A DNA stretch of 64,000 bases from Bacillota bacterium (GTDB lineage Bacteria; Bacillota; Sulfobacillia; Sulfobacillales; Sulfobacillaceae): assembly GCA_026627385.1 (NCBI GenBank), contig JAPNUR010000002.1, positions 62,001-126,000 on the forward strand. Reading direction: 5' to 3'. Below the pieces are notes generated by a model. That model did not search any database. It worked only from the letters and a program-made list of their open reading frames with translations, and was not told the DNA's origin. Within the stretch, counting starts at the first letter, position 1, and each line of letters opens with the position of its first letter. The translations under genes were made by a program, and so were the position numbers. Shown here one piece after another: positions 1 to 8,347 of the stretch.

Positions 1-137
1 ATTTTGGTGATACCAATGTTCTAGCGAGCGCAGAGCACGGCGATAGGATCCGTCGGATGGTGACGAGGCATAGTTCTTTAGGGCACGGCCATTCACGTGC
101 TACACTGAAGGCATCAATAAACAAGGACGGGTGAGGC

Positions 138-818
138 ATGGCAGGAAAGTCGCAGAGAACTAATCGCACGCGACGCAACGGACCAGCGTGGTGGTTATGG
201 GTCATTGTGGGAGTGCTGGCCGTGGGGGTGTTGTATTTGGGCTACCGCGGAACCACGCGGAGTCGTCCCCCTGTGGCAAGCCGCAATCTTCCGTCGCTTC
301 ACGAACCGAAGCTGCCTGCGAGTGGATTTACCTGGGGATACCAGGCTTATGCGATTAGCAATGACTACCCCGCGCATCTGGTCCGGGGGTCGCGAGTGAC
401 GGTGGTGATGCTGATGGCGTCCTGGTGCCTTTATTGCGCGTATGTGGACAAGTGGGTCTGGCCTACCGTGCTCAAGACCCCGGGGTTGACGCTCGATCTG
501 GTGGATGTTTCTAATCATAGTGGCATCGGGGATCCGGGGCCCGAGAGCCCGCCCTTTAGCGGGCACGACAATGTCGGTCCGGTGGTGGGTGTGCGGGGCA
601 TGGCCGCTACCATGCGCCACTATGTGAGCCGCTTTGGCTTGACAGCAAGCAATGTCCACGCATATGTGGATCCCGCAGGGCTCAGTTACTGGCACGTGGA
701 ATATTTCCCTACGATTTTGATCGTCAATAGCCATGGCCAACTCATGAAACGCATCAATGGTGCCATTAACCAATCTGAAGCGGCGACGTTAATCCACGAA
801 GCGCTCGCACAACACTAG
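138..818 (+). CDS. Membrane-anchored thioredoxin-like protein
   Basis: A 226-residue protein with a basic N-terminus, one membrane segment at about residues 17-36 and an extracytoplasmic thioredoxin-like domain. The redox motif WCLYC lies at 96-100 (C97, C100), and FPTILIV near 190-196 supplies the cis-proline (P191) typical of the fold. About 45 residues between these elements look like an insertion compared with a plain thioredoxin. A role in thiol-disulfide exchange at the outer face of the membrane is inferred. The ATG follows a GACGGGTGAGG stretch. It converges on the DUF4129 gene, with two bases between the stop codons. The substrate is unknown; a ResA/TlpA-like role is possible. Confidence 0.8.
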   Translation: MAGKSQRTNRTRRNGPAWWLWVIVGVLAVGVLYLGYRGTTRSRPPVASRNLPSLHEPKLPASGFTWGYQAYAISNDYPAHLVRGSRVTVVMLMASWCLYCAYVDKWVWPTVLKTPGLTLDLVDVSNHSGIGDPGPESPPFSGHDNVGPVVGVRGMAATMRHYVSRFGLTASNVHAYVDPAGLSYWHVEYFPTILIVNSHGQLMKRINGAINQSEAATLIHEALAQH

Positions 819-820
819 CG

Positions 821-1918
821 TTAGCGGCGTTCTTGAGGCGGGGGCGTGCCCGACGCTCCCGGCCATTCGCGTTGTAGGTCGCGGCGCATCTTGGCGGTGT
901 CTGCTTGATTGCCGTAGCGGACCGCCTCATAGAATGATGCGGCGCTGTGTTGAACGCCCGGATATCGCCGTTGAAGCCATTCGCGCAAGGTTTCATGGGG
1001 CTGTCGGGCAAGCCCCTCACGCCGCGCTGCCTTAAGCTTGGCGCGGACGAAGCGGCGGGTCGGGCCTAAGCGGCCACCAACCGCCAAGTGCTCCCTATCG
1101 TCTGGAGATAACGGGGTGTGAATAATGGCCTCGGTTTCCGCATCGGACATAACATCCGGATCGTTCAACGCCCAACACCGGTAGGCGGTAGCCAGTACTG
1201 TCAGGAGTAAGCTGACTCCCCAAACGATTCCAATGCCTAAAACCCAAACCGGGAGGTGTGTCGGCGGCAGGTGTCCCGTGTGTTGATAAATCCCGTGGGT
1301 CAGTGCTATTGAAGGAGGGTGATACGTTAGGTGTCGGATCGTGAGACGGCTTAAAATCCATAAAAATGGGTACGCTGCGAGGCTGAAGAGGCCGGCAATG
1401 ACGGCTTGCCAGGGAACATAGCGAGAAACGACGGAGACCAGGAGCGCGGCGCCCGCAACCGGGACCGCGAGCATCGTCGTGAGATAGAGCCGCTGGTGGT
1501 TCAGAGCCGGCGACGCGTCGCCATCGGACGCTAGGCTGATTAAGGCCAAGAGTATGAGCGGGACGTACGCCCAGTCACTGGTGGCTCGCACTAGGGTCGC
1601 CATCGTGTTGATGAGAAGTGCGGCCACAATGTAACGAGTCCCTCGGGGATCCGCGACGCGGGCCACAGACAGCGCGCCAAGCGCCATGAGACCAACCACG
1701 AGAGCCACGCCAGGCGTGGGCTGCTGCCATACGGTGAGGCTTATGAGCGCGAGCGCCAGAACAAAGCGGGCAGGTGGCCTGGACCTCCGCATCAAGGCGA
1801 TCGGGATCATCAGGAGGAGTGCGAGGTCAACGATTGCCGAAAGCCTTAACGCCCAGGCAAGACTGGCCAACGAAATCCCATAGATGCCAATCAAGAGTGC
1901 CCGATCCCGATTATGCAT
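821..1918 (-). CDS. Multi-pass membrane protein with C-terminal DUF4129-like domain
   Basis: A 365-residue integral membrane protein: several hydrophobic segments fill the first 250 residues, followed by a cytoplasmic charged tail. The tail contains an LREWLQRRYP...FYEAVRYG pattern that matches the DUF4129 domain often encoded beside MoxR and DUF58 proteins. The start at 1918 (ATG, MHNRDRALL) overlaps the end of the DUF58 gene by 8 bases; a longer open frame upstream is inside that gene and is rejected. It is the last gene of a coupled MoxR-DUF58-DUF4129 operon. Biochemical function is unknown; a membrane partner of the MoxR chaperone is inferred from context. Confidence 0.75.
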   Translation of the reverse strand: MHNRDRALLIGIYGISLASLAWALRLSAIVDLALLLMIPIALMRRSRPPARFVLALALISLTVWQQPTPGVALVVGLMALGALSVARVADPRGTRYIVAALLINTMATLVRATSDWAYVPLILLALISLASDGDASPALNHQRLYLTTMLAVPVAGAALLVSVVSRYVPWQAVIAGLFSLAAYPFLWILSRLTIRHLTYHPPSIALTHGIYQHTGHLPPTHLPVWVLGIGIVWGVSLLLTVLATAYRCWALNDPDVMSDAETEAIIHTPLSPDDREHLAVGGRLGPTRRFVRAKLKAARREGLARQPHETLREWLQRRYPGVQHSAASFYEAVRYGNQADTAKMRRDLQREWPGASGTPPPQERR

Positions 1919-3134
1919 GGCTCCACCGTCCCCGATGAAAGCGCCAGCAGCTGACCAAACCGGCCGGCAAGGGAGACGGCGCTGTGTCGCCAATGGCGAT
2001 ATACACCGCATGGACGCCAGGGCGCCGCTGCGAGACGAGACTGGCGGTCAGGATCTCAGGCCATAGAGGACTCACAATCAATAACGGGGCGGCCGCGCCG
2101 CGCTCGGCGAGTAAGGAGGTGACCAGTCGTGTGACATCATCGTCCATCGTCCCCGATGGTTGGAGCCAGGCTAACGCGGTCAACAACGTGCCGACGTCCG
2201 ATGCATGGCGGGCGGTGAGGTGAAAGCCCCGCATTTGGCCGGGAATTGCGCCTGTGGCCCACAAGTCGGTGACGAAACCCTGCGCTAACGCCGTCTCGAC
2301 GAGGCTAGCGGCGGCGCAAATGGCGTCTTCGAAGAGATCCCCATTAATGGCGTACCAAGGGCCTGCTGCGGTCTTCGGGTGCAATAGCACGTGGATGCGA
2401 CGATTGGTTAGTGGCTCTGTCTCCTTGACCATCAATTGTTGAACCCGAGCTGTGGCATAGACCGCGAGGTGGCCACGAGGATCCCCCGGTTGGTAGGCAC
2501 GGACGCTTTTGATCGAGAGCGGATCGGGAAACGCCCACCGTGGTGTCCGGCGCTGCGCGTCTCGTGCTGCGCGGTCCAGGAGATCGAACGGCGGGGCATA
2601 GCGGTGAGGCCAGATGGTGAGGTAATGCGTGGCCTGATCTTCGCGGATCAGCTCTGCTTGCGAGAGGGGATCTTGAAGGGTAAAGGCCCCGGGCCCTATG
2701 GGCCAGCGGCCTCGCTGGGATCCGGCCAGGCGGTAACGAATGCGAATTTCTTCCTTGGGTCCCACCCACGAATGGCCCGTTAAGGTCTGATGTCCAGCGC
2801 CGGTGGGGCGTAGCACCTGTCCCGGTCCCTGGGCTTCAATTGATGCCGGGAGCACGAGCTTCCACTCCACATGCATCAACGGCCAGGGCATCGGATTCTT
2901 CAAACAAAGTTCGCCAGCAACGGTTTGCCCGGGTTCGGCCACGATGACCGGTAGCGAGAGCTGAGCCTCCAGCCGCTGAAGGGTATGCTGCGCCATGCGT
3001 CCGGCCACAAAGACCAGCCCCCACCAGAACAGACCCACAGCCATAAGGATTCGCTGGTTCGTGACCAACCCCGTGGCCGCAATCAAAAGACCTGCCAGGG
3101 GGATGGCCTCGCTTTGCCACGCGCGCCAGATCAC
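1911..3134 (-). CDS. DUF58 domain protein
   Basis: A 407-residue protein. Two hydrophobic stretches near the N-terminus (about 10-45) suggest a membrane anchor. The DUF58 core is visible around residues 215-250 as RAYQPGD followed by ARVQQLMVKETE, the usual pattern linking a PGD turn to a VKE-type helix. The remainder resembles the von Willebrand factor A-like fold common to the family. It starts with GTG, overlapping the MoxR stop by 4 bases (GTGA), so translation is coupled. Family members act with MoxR ATPases in assembling or modifying metalloproteins and surface proteins; the target here is not known. Confidence 0.88.
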   Translation of the reverse strand: MIWRAWQSEAIPLAGLLIAATGLVTNQRILMAVGLFWWGLVFVAGRMAQHTLQRLEAQLSLPVIVAEPGQTVAGELCLKNPMPWPLMHVEWKLVLPASIEAQGPGQVLRPTGAGHQTLTGHSWVGPKEEIRIRYRLAGSQRGRWPIGPGAFTLQDPLSQAELIREDQATHYLTIWPHRYAPPFDLLDRAARDAQRRTPRWAFPDPLSIKSVRAYQPGDPRGHLAVYATARVQQLMVKETEPLTNRRIHVLLHPKTAAGPWYAINGDLFEDAICAAASLVETALAQGFVTDLWATGAIPGQMRGFHLTARHASDVGTLLTALAWLQPSGTMDDDVTRLVTSLLAERGAAAPLLIVSPLWPEILTASLVSQRRPGVHAVYIAIGDTAPSPLPAGLVSCWRFHRGRWSHA

Positions 3135-4084
3135 GGGAGATGCTCCACCGGCACCGGCACGGTGCGCATCAGGTCGTCCACAACTGCGCGATGATGGACA
3201 CGGCTCACTTGCGCCGTTTGACTGAGCACCAAGCGATGCGTCAGGACGTATGGCGCCAATGTTTTCAAGTCGTCGGGCGTGACATAATCGTGCCCGTGCA
3301 AGAAGGCATAGGTCCGCGCTAACTGGGCAAATCGTACCGTCGTCCTAGGTGAAACGCCCCAGGCAATGGATGGATGATCGCGCGTGGCCCGGCACAGCGC
3401 CACTAAGTAATCTAGGGTCGCGTCATGAATAAGGACAGATTTTGCAGCTTCACTAAGGTTCGTCAAGAAGGGCCCGTCGATAATGGGCGGTAATTGGGAG
3501 AGCGGGTCACCTTGCGAAAAGGCTTGAACAAGCCGCCGTTCATCGGCTGCACTAGGGTATCCGAGCGACAAGGAGATGAGAAAGCGATCCAATTCCGCTT
3601 CCGGCAGCGGGAAAGTGCCTTCCATTTCCATCGGGTTTTGGGTGGCCAGCACCAAAAATGGGGTAGGTAAGGGGTGCGAGATGCCGTCCACCGTAACCTG
3701 CCGTTCCTCCATGCATTCGAGCAGCGCCGCTTGGGTGCGGGGGCTCATGCGATTAATTTCGTCGACTAACAGCACGTGATGAAATACCGGGCCCGGGCGA
3801 AACTGCCATTGGCCGGTTTTTAAATCATAAAGGACACCGCCGGTGATATCTTGCGGGAGTAAATCCGGTGCTCCCTGAACGCGGGCAAAGGAAAGGGCGG
3901 TTAATTGGGCAAACGCCCGCGCGAACCGGGTTTTCGCGACGCCGGGCACCCCTTCGAGCAAGACGTGCCCATGGGCCAACCACGCAGCCAGGATAACGGT
4001 AGCCTCCTGGCGTTTGCCCAACACAATGCCGTCTATCGCGTCCAAGAATTGCTGCACGCGCCCTAAAGAATCTGATCGCGTCAT
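3131..4084 (-). CDS. MoxR family AAA+ ATPase
   Basis: A 317-residue ATPase. Walker A is GVPGVAKT at 45-52, Walker B is VLLVDEIN at 104-111, and the sensor-1 region reads ATQNPMEMEGTFPLPEAELDRF-like near 150-170, a hallmark of the MoxR clade. The C-terminal lid contains the SPRTTVRF signature. MoxR proteins are thought to act as chaperones activating partner complexes, usually with a DUF58 protein. It is the first gene of the coupled MoxR-DUF58-DUF4129 set. ATG start. No transglutaminase gene, the frequent fourth member, is present. Confidence 0.92.
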   Translation of the reverse strand: MTRSDSLGRVQQFLDAIDGIVLGKRQEATVILAAWLAHGHVLLEGVPGVAKTRFARAFAQLTALSFARVQGAPDLLPQDITGGVLYDLKTGQWQFRPGPVFHHVLLVDEINRMSPRTQAALLECMEERQVTVDGISHPLPTPFLVLATQNPMEMEGTFPLPEAELDRFLISLSLGYPSAADERRLVQAFSQGDPLSQLPPIIDGPFLTNLSEAAKSVLIHDATLDYLVALCRATRDHPSIAWGVSPRTTVRFAQLARTYAFLHGHDYVTPDDLKTLAPYVLTHRLVLSQTAQVSRVHHRAVVDDLMRTVPVPVEHLP

Positions 4085-4163
4085 TTCAGCGCTCGCCCCC
4101 GAAGGAGTATTCGAAGCCTAGGGAAAGATTTCCTCCTCGCGGCAGGTGAACCAACGCTGGGTC

Positions 4164-4595
4164 TTACGGAATAATCCAGACAGGAATGGGGGCGCGGTGC
4201 GCTAAGAATTGGCTAACGCTTCCCATGACCATGTGCTCGACAAGCGATGTTCCCCGGCGTCCCACGACTATGGCGTCCGCGCTAATGGTGTCTACATAAG
4301 AGAGCAGCGTCGGCCCGATTCCCCGACCGCTCAGCACTGCGCTATCGACGGAAAACCCGTCCAACACGCGAAGCGTGGGTTCTAAGCGCTGGTCCGCTGT
4401 TTCCTGAGCGGCGGCGTCGAGACCGCCTGCGTAATCGGGCATCGCCGTAAACGTGGGAGCGCCCACGTCTACGGGGGCATGCGTGACCGTGACCACGTGA
4501 ATCAGGGTGTCTTTGGCGCAGTGGTCGCGGATCCATTGCGCGGCGCTTAATGCTCCGGTCGACCCATCTGACGCCAACACTAAGTGCAACGGCAA
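4164..4595 (-). CDS. Universal stress protein (UspA family)
   Basis: A 143-residue single-domain Usp protein. The ATP-binding signature G-x2-G-x9-G-S is present near the C-terminus (GRRGTSLVEHMVMGS), and the N-terminus has the LVLASDGS strand and loop of the family. The start is placed at a TTG at 4595, 8 bases from an AAGGAGG site at 4604-4610 on this strand; the longer frame upstream lacks a site and would add 25 unrelated residues. The family responds to stress and binds ATP; a specific role cannot be read here. Stands alone, upstream of and in the same direction as the MoxR operon. Confidence 0.88.
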   Translation of the reverse strand: MPLHLVLASDGSTGALSAAQWIRDHCAKDTLIHVVTVTHAPVDVGAPTFTAMPDYAGGLDAAAQETADQRLEPTLRVLDGFSVDSAVLSGRGIGPTLLSYVDTISADAIVVGRRGTSLVEHMVMGSVSQFLAHRAPIPVWIIP

Positions 4596-4746
4596 TCTGT
4601 TGATCCTCCTTCGGTAAGAGCCTCGTGCGGTAGTGTGCGGTCTTTTTCGTCCCTGCATACAGTGCTGCAACGTTAAGACGACGATGCATGGTTGGTGGCC
4701 TTAATGGGTAGTCTATGCGCAACAATCATGTAGGGGAGAGGGAAAC

Positions 4747-4968
4747 ATGCCGCGAATTGAAGTGCGATGCACCGTCGACAACTGCTATTTTTGGGCAGAA
4801 AACAATTACTGCAATGCCGAAAGTATTCTTATTACCTCTGATCAGGCGGCCCAAAAATATCCCGAGTCCGTGGATGTCAGTAACACCGCCATGATTGTCC
4901 AGGAGATTGGCGAGACCCCGGCCCAAAACTGTCAAGAGACTGCGTGCAAGACATTTTTCCGCCGCTAA
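4747..4968 (+). CDS. DUF1540 small Cys-rich protein
   Basis: A 73-residue protein with five cysteines at 8, 13, 22, 62 and 67 in the DUF1540 arrangement (C-x4-C-x8-C in the N-terminal half and C-x4-C near the end). Such proteins are common in spore-forming Firmicutes and presumably bind a metal, but no function is established. The ATG is preceded by AGGGGAGAGGG. Its stop codon overlaps the 3' end of the convergent DUF763 gene by 4 bases. Confidence 0.8.
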   Translation: MPRIEVRCTVDNCYFWAENNYCNAESILITSDQAAQKYPESVDVSNTAMIVQEIGETPAQNCQETACKTFFRR

Positions 4969-6056
4969 TCACTGGGGGCAAGGAGGCTCAGCCGCTGAAA
5001 CGCGCGCAGCCGGTCGGTCTGCCCCAGGCGCGCATGACGAATGGCCAGTTCTAATGAGTGAATGGTATGGGTATAGTCCGCGCGCTGGATGGGAAAGGGC
5101 GTGCCATCTTTTCCGCCGTGGGCAAAGCTATAGCGCACGGGATCTTGGTAGGTGAGGGGGGTGCCGTGGATCACTTCCGCCACCATGGCCAGAGCGCGCA
5201 AGGTGCTCTGGCCTACGCCTGGGGTGAGGACCAAGTCTTCATAATCCTGAGGCGGCCTCTCGTAAAGCTGGGTCAGCACCTTGTCAAAATAGCGCGGCGA
5301 GGGTACTTGGTGGGGATAGGGCAAGTGGAGGTGACGAGACCCATCTTGGGCCTCGTGCAACGAGATGAGGGCTCTTAGCGCCTCTCTAGGGTCACGGATC
5401 AAATCGAGGGATGCGCGGTGCGCGGGCTCGTTATCCGGATGCGTAAGGTCCAAGACGATCGCCTCAGGTCTTCCGGCAATCCCTTGATGAGGAGCCGTTG
5501 TGAAGGTGCGCACGGTTTCGCTAAACCAGTGGTAGCGACGCGCGAGTTGAGCTTCGGGCTTCATGCCTTGTTGGACCACCGTCCAGGTTCCGTCGCGGTC
5601 GAACAAGAGCACATGGTGATAAAGGTCATAGCCATCTTGGACTAAAGCATTGTCTACCTTGGCTGTTAAGCGACTGACTTCAACGAGACGATCGGCTGAG
5701 ACATTTAACGCCTCGCGCATGCCGACGTCCACAATTTCTTGCGGTGTCTTCAGGGATGTCCGCCCCTTGCCGCCAGCAATGTACAGCCCGTACTCGTGGG
5801 CGCGTTCGCCCCATCCTTCCTTGAGGGCGCCTAACACGACGGTGGTCAAACCCGAGGAATGCCAGTCAAACCCCAGGACGCAACCAAACGCTTGAAACCA
5901 GGCCGGATCCGAAAACCGTTCTAGCACAGTGCGTGGGCCGTAATCTAAAATCATCGCCTCTACCATGGCGGCGCTGAGCTGTTGCATGTGGCGAAATAAC
6001 CACGGGGGACAGTGTCCGCCATGTAAAGGGCTCGTCGCGGTGCCGGTTCGCTTCAT
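4965..6056 (-). CDS. DUF763 domain protein
   Basis: A 363-residue soluble protein. The N-terminal segment RTGTATSPLHGGHCPPWL and the downstream block LGFDWHSSGLTTVV are the recognisable DUF763 landmarks. The family is best known from archaea and thermophiles and has no established activity; a nucleic-acid role has been guessed but cannot be supported here. ATG start with AGGTGA upstream. Convergent with the DUF1540 gene. Because the family is patchy in bacteria, acquisition by transfer is possible, but base composition is not obviously different from the neighbours. Confidence 0.75.
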   Translation of the reverse strand: MKRTGTATSPLHGGHCPPWLFRHMQQLSAAMVEAMILDYGPRTVLERFSDPAWFQAFGCVLGFDWHSSGLTTVVLGALKEGWGERAHEYGLYIAGGKGRTSLKTPQEIVDVGMREALNVSADRLVEVSRLTAKVDNALVQDGYDLYHHVLLFDRDGTWTVVQQGMKPEAQLARRYHWFSETVRTFTTAPHQGIAGRPEAIVLDLTHPDNEPAHRASLDLIRDPREALRALISLHEAQDGSRHLHLPYPHQVPSPRYFDKVLTQLYERPPQDYEDLVLTPGVGQSTLRALAMVAEVIHGTPLTYQDPVRYSFAHGGKDGTPFPIQRADYTHTIHSLELAIRHARLGQTDRLRAFQRLSLLAPSD

Positions 6057-6355
6057 GAAAGGGTCACCTACCGCTATGATACCATGGGCGCATGACCGCT
6101 GTCTTTTGAGAACGGGATGACGACGGTCGCCGTTGGGTGGTGACAGCTAGGGGCAGCGACTCATGACCACCTGACGCGTGTGCCCAGCGTAGAGCCCATG
6201 GCCGAAGCATTGATGACCCGGGAATCCGGTGCCGTGACGCAGGGAACGGAGGGGTCCATGGGTGCAGGCGACACGGTGTAGCGCCTGGCCTTGATGACCG
6301 GGCGCTCGGGCGGTTGTGGGCTGGCGCAACATATGACAGGCGATCGCCACGCCGC
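6057..6355. other. Intergenic stretch, no convincing gene
   Basis: About 300 bases between two minus-strand genes. A minus-strand open frame from a GTG at 6350 to a stop at 6147 (67 codons, rich in His, Cys, Gly and Arg) starts five bases after the preceding stop but has no ribosome binding site and looks like GC-rich noise. A TATCAT hexamer on the minus strand near 6078-6083 could be the -10 of the DUF763 gene; no good -35 was seen. Confidence 0.4.
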
Positions 6356-6778
6356 TTAAGGCGAATGGTCGCGGGTGTCGCGGTGCGACGCGGAGATAAT
6401 CCACTCCGCCAGGAGTTCTTCGACGTCGCGTTCCATTTGCGCTTCCCAGCGTTGGCGTAAGCGGCGCCAGTCAAGCTGACGGAGCGCTTGTCGGAACTGG
6501 TGTAGGGTGTGCCCGTCGAACTCCTGAGATGCGTTAGCCCAGTTCGTAATACGCTGCCATTCGTAATACCGGCGCAAAATGGTCCAATCCTCGGGGTCAA
6601 TCACCTCCATGACCTTGAACCCCATGCCTAACGCCATGGCTAAGATAAGGTCCCATTCCGATGATGGGTAGCGGCGCAAGCCCTCAATGACCCCGGGATC
6701 GACTTTAAGGCGATCCACACTGAGATGACCGTGTACCGCGTCCACCTCTTTAATCGATGTGGGGATCTGATGCTCCAT
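6356..6778 (-). CDS. Hypothetical protein coupled to HipA-like kinase
   Basis: A 140-residue soluble protein of no family I recognise. It is rich in Trp, Arg and acidic residues, with helical character in the second half (RRYYEWQRITNW, then an RLRQRWEAQMERDVEELLAEW helix). The start is set at the ATG at 6778, 7 bases after AAGAAGGG; an ATG at 6796 sits directly against its own GAAGG and is less likely. It overlaps the end of the kinase gene by 29 bases, so the two are co-translated. Partner, substrate or modulator of the kinase are all possible; nothing in the sequence decides this. Confidence 0.65.
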   Translation of the reverse strand: MEHQIPTSIKEVDAVHGHLSVDRLKVDPGVIEGLRRYPSSEWDLILAMALGMGFKVMEVIDPEDWTILRRYYEWQRITNWANASQEFDGHTLHQFRQALRQLDWRRLRQRWEAQMERDVEELLAEWIISASHRDTRDHSP

Positions 6779-7736
6779 GGGGCGTCCCTTCTTCATCCTT
6801 CGGAACCGGAGCGTCGTCCATTGTCGGAAGATTGGGCCATTCCTCGTGGCTCAGCTGAACCCAATCCTCCCGGGTGGCATCGGGTAGGGTGGAGGGCGGC
6901 TCGCTGCTGACGGGATCTGAAGGAGTGCTGGTCTTCGATATCCAAGGGGCATCGGCCGGCTTACGGGCATTCCACACCTGTTGCAAATGTTCTGCCACGT
7001 GTTTGAGTTTTTGCTGACGGTATACGAGAAAGGCCAGGATTGCCTGCCGCTCGGCGCTCTTCAGCCCCCACTCGCGCGGTGTGTGTGCGAGCGCGCTCTC
7101 TATGGTTGATGCCGGCAGCGAGACCAGGCGATCGAGCGCCTCCGTAAAGTCAAACCGCACGGGGACGCCCAGGGCCATGACCGTCAGAGGTTTAGGCAAG
7201 GGGAACTCCTTGCGGCTACGCCATAAGCTGGCCGGGCTGCGAAACGGTCCACCTAAGATAAAGCCATGGTCGATTAGGATAAACCGCGGCTCCGGGTCCG
7301 ACACGCAAAGAATATGCGAAAACTTGACATCGTGGTTAAAGAGCCAGGCTTCGAACAAAGCAGACAGCGGTAAGTCGGCCAGGTTGACCAACGACTGGAT
7401 CTCGTGCTTGGCTACCGGATGACTTTGGTGGTAATACAGGGTGGCAAATTGTAATCCGGGTCGCCACCGATATTTGGTCAAATAGGGCATGTGCTGAATC
7501 GCATGGCGAGGAATATCCAGTAACACCATTTCCGGCACCGGGCAACCCAACTGGTGGCCCAACCGGGTGCCCAAGAGATCGTAACAAAGACTCCGGGTAC
7601 TTTGGGGGTTGTGTTGGAATTTCGCATGGGCGACCCGTCCGTCTTCCAAGCGCAGCAACAGGGGTCTCGAACTCCCCGAACTTAGAGGCTGTATGATCTT
7701 TTCGGCGCGGACGATCGGTATGTCAAGCTGGTCCAC
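6750..7736 (-). CDS. HipA-like kinase family protein
   Basis: About 328 residues from a GTG at 7736, which follows AGAAGGGAG by 5 bases; a longer frame to 7898 lacks a site and runs into the divergent gene. Family marks of HipA-like (HipA_2 type) kinases: the ATP-site lysine in VAHAKF (K39), the catalytic-loop segment NHDVKFSHIL (134-143, D136) and the metal-binding IDHG (155-158). The loop residue normally Asn (D-x4-GN) is His here (S140-H141), so activity may be altered. A Pro/Ser/Asp-rich tail of about 60 residues follows the kinase fold. No HipB-type antitoxin is adjacent, so a classical toxin-antitoxin role is not supported. Confidence 0.72.
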   Translation of the reverse strand: MDQLDIPIVRAEKIIQPLSSGSSRPLLLRLEDGRVAHAKFQHNPQSTRSLCYDLLGTRLGHQLGCPVPEMVLLDIPRHAIQHMPYLTKYRWRPGLQFATLYYHQSHPVAKHEIQSLVNLADLPLSALFEAWLFNHDVKFSHILCVSDPEPRFILIDHGFILGGPFRSPASLWRSRKEFPLPKPLTVMALGVPVRFDFTEALDRLVSLPASTIESALAHTPREWGLKSAERQAILAFLVYRQQKLKHVAEHLQQVWNARKPADAPWISKTSTPSDPVSSEPPSTLPDATREDWVQLSHEEWPNLPTMDDAPVPKDEEGTPHGASDPHID

Positions 7737-7822
7737 GAGAGCTCCCTTCTTTCGAGAGATTGTCAGCAGGCATAAACGGGGGGGCCGACACATAAAAAGA
7801 GACGATGAAAGGGTGGTAGAGG

Positions 7823-8287
7823 ATGAACACTGTCTCCGGAGACCCGGTGAAGCTGCCGAAATCCCAGGGACCCACCAAGGCTGACTCCCGCGGCCCATTA
7901 CAGGCCCGGTTTAGCGCGGCGCATCACGCAGAGGAAGAGACCGAAGAGACTACGGCGTCGGCACACCACGAGGAGCCGGTCGTGAAGACATCGGCTAAAC
8001 CACCTCAAGCGATGGAGGAGGAGGCTCAGGGGCAGTCCGACCTCCATGCTTTCGAAGCGCTGAACGGTAGTCTCGGATCATTGCCCACCCCTCGATTGGC
8101 CCAAGATTTGCGCCAGTTAGCCGATTCATTGTCGCGGCTCGCCGACCAGATCGAACGACTCGATCTTCTCATGCACGTGGGTGAAACGAATGAGCCGCGC
8201 CCATCTCCGGTCAGCGGCCCGCTTTCGCAATTGGTCAAAGGCCGGCCGGAACTCCAGCAATTGCTCCGCGAGTATCTATTTCGGTAG
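7823..8287 (+). CDS. Hypothetical hydrophilic protein with coiled coil
   Basis: A 154-residue protein, divergent from the kinase gene. The first 80 residues are low-complexity and acidic (runs such as EEETEETTASAHHEEP), residues about 88-116 form an amphipathic, probably coiled-coil helix (RLAQDLRQLADSLSRLADQI), and the end is a short helix LQQLLREYLF. No membrane segment or known domain. ATG start after GGTAGAGG. The skewed composition makes it less certain than its neighbours, but the helix with regular Leu spacing supports real coding. Confidence 0.55.
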   Translation: MNTVSGDPVKLPKSQGPTKADSRGPLQARFSAAHHAEEETEETTASAHHEEPVVKTSAKPPQAMEEEAQGQSDLHAFEALNGSLGSLPTPRLAQDLRQLADSLSRLADQIERLDLLMHVGETNEPRPSPVSGPLSQLVKGRPELQQLLREYLFR

Positions 8288-8347
8288 GGGGAGGCCTTGA
8301 CTATCACCCGGTAACCAAGGATAGCGGCCGGCCTCGTCCCTCAATCA

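Noticed and set aside
195-773. 192-codon frame antisense to the thioredoxin-like gene
   Set aside because: No start site; the plus strand has a membrane anchor and CxxC domain.
6147-6350. 67-codon His/Cys-rich frame after the kinase partner gene
   Set aside because: No ribosome binding site; composition explained by GC-rich sequence. Kept only as a note.
6064-6600. 178-codon minus-strand frame
   Set aside because: Overlaps the better-supported 6356-6778 gene in another frame; Arg/Ser/Pro-rich noise.
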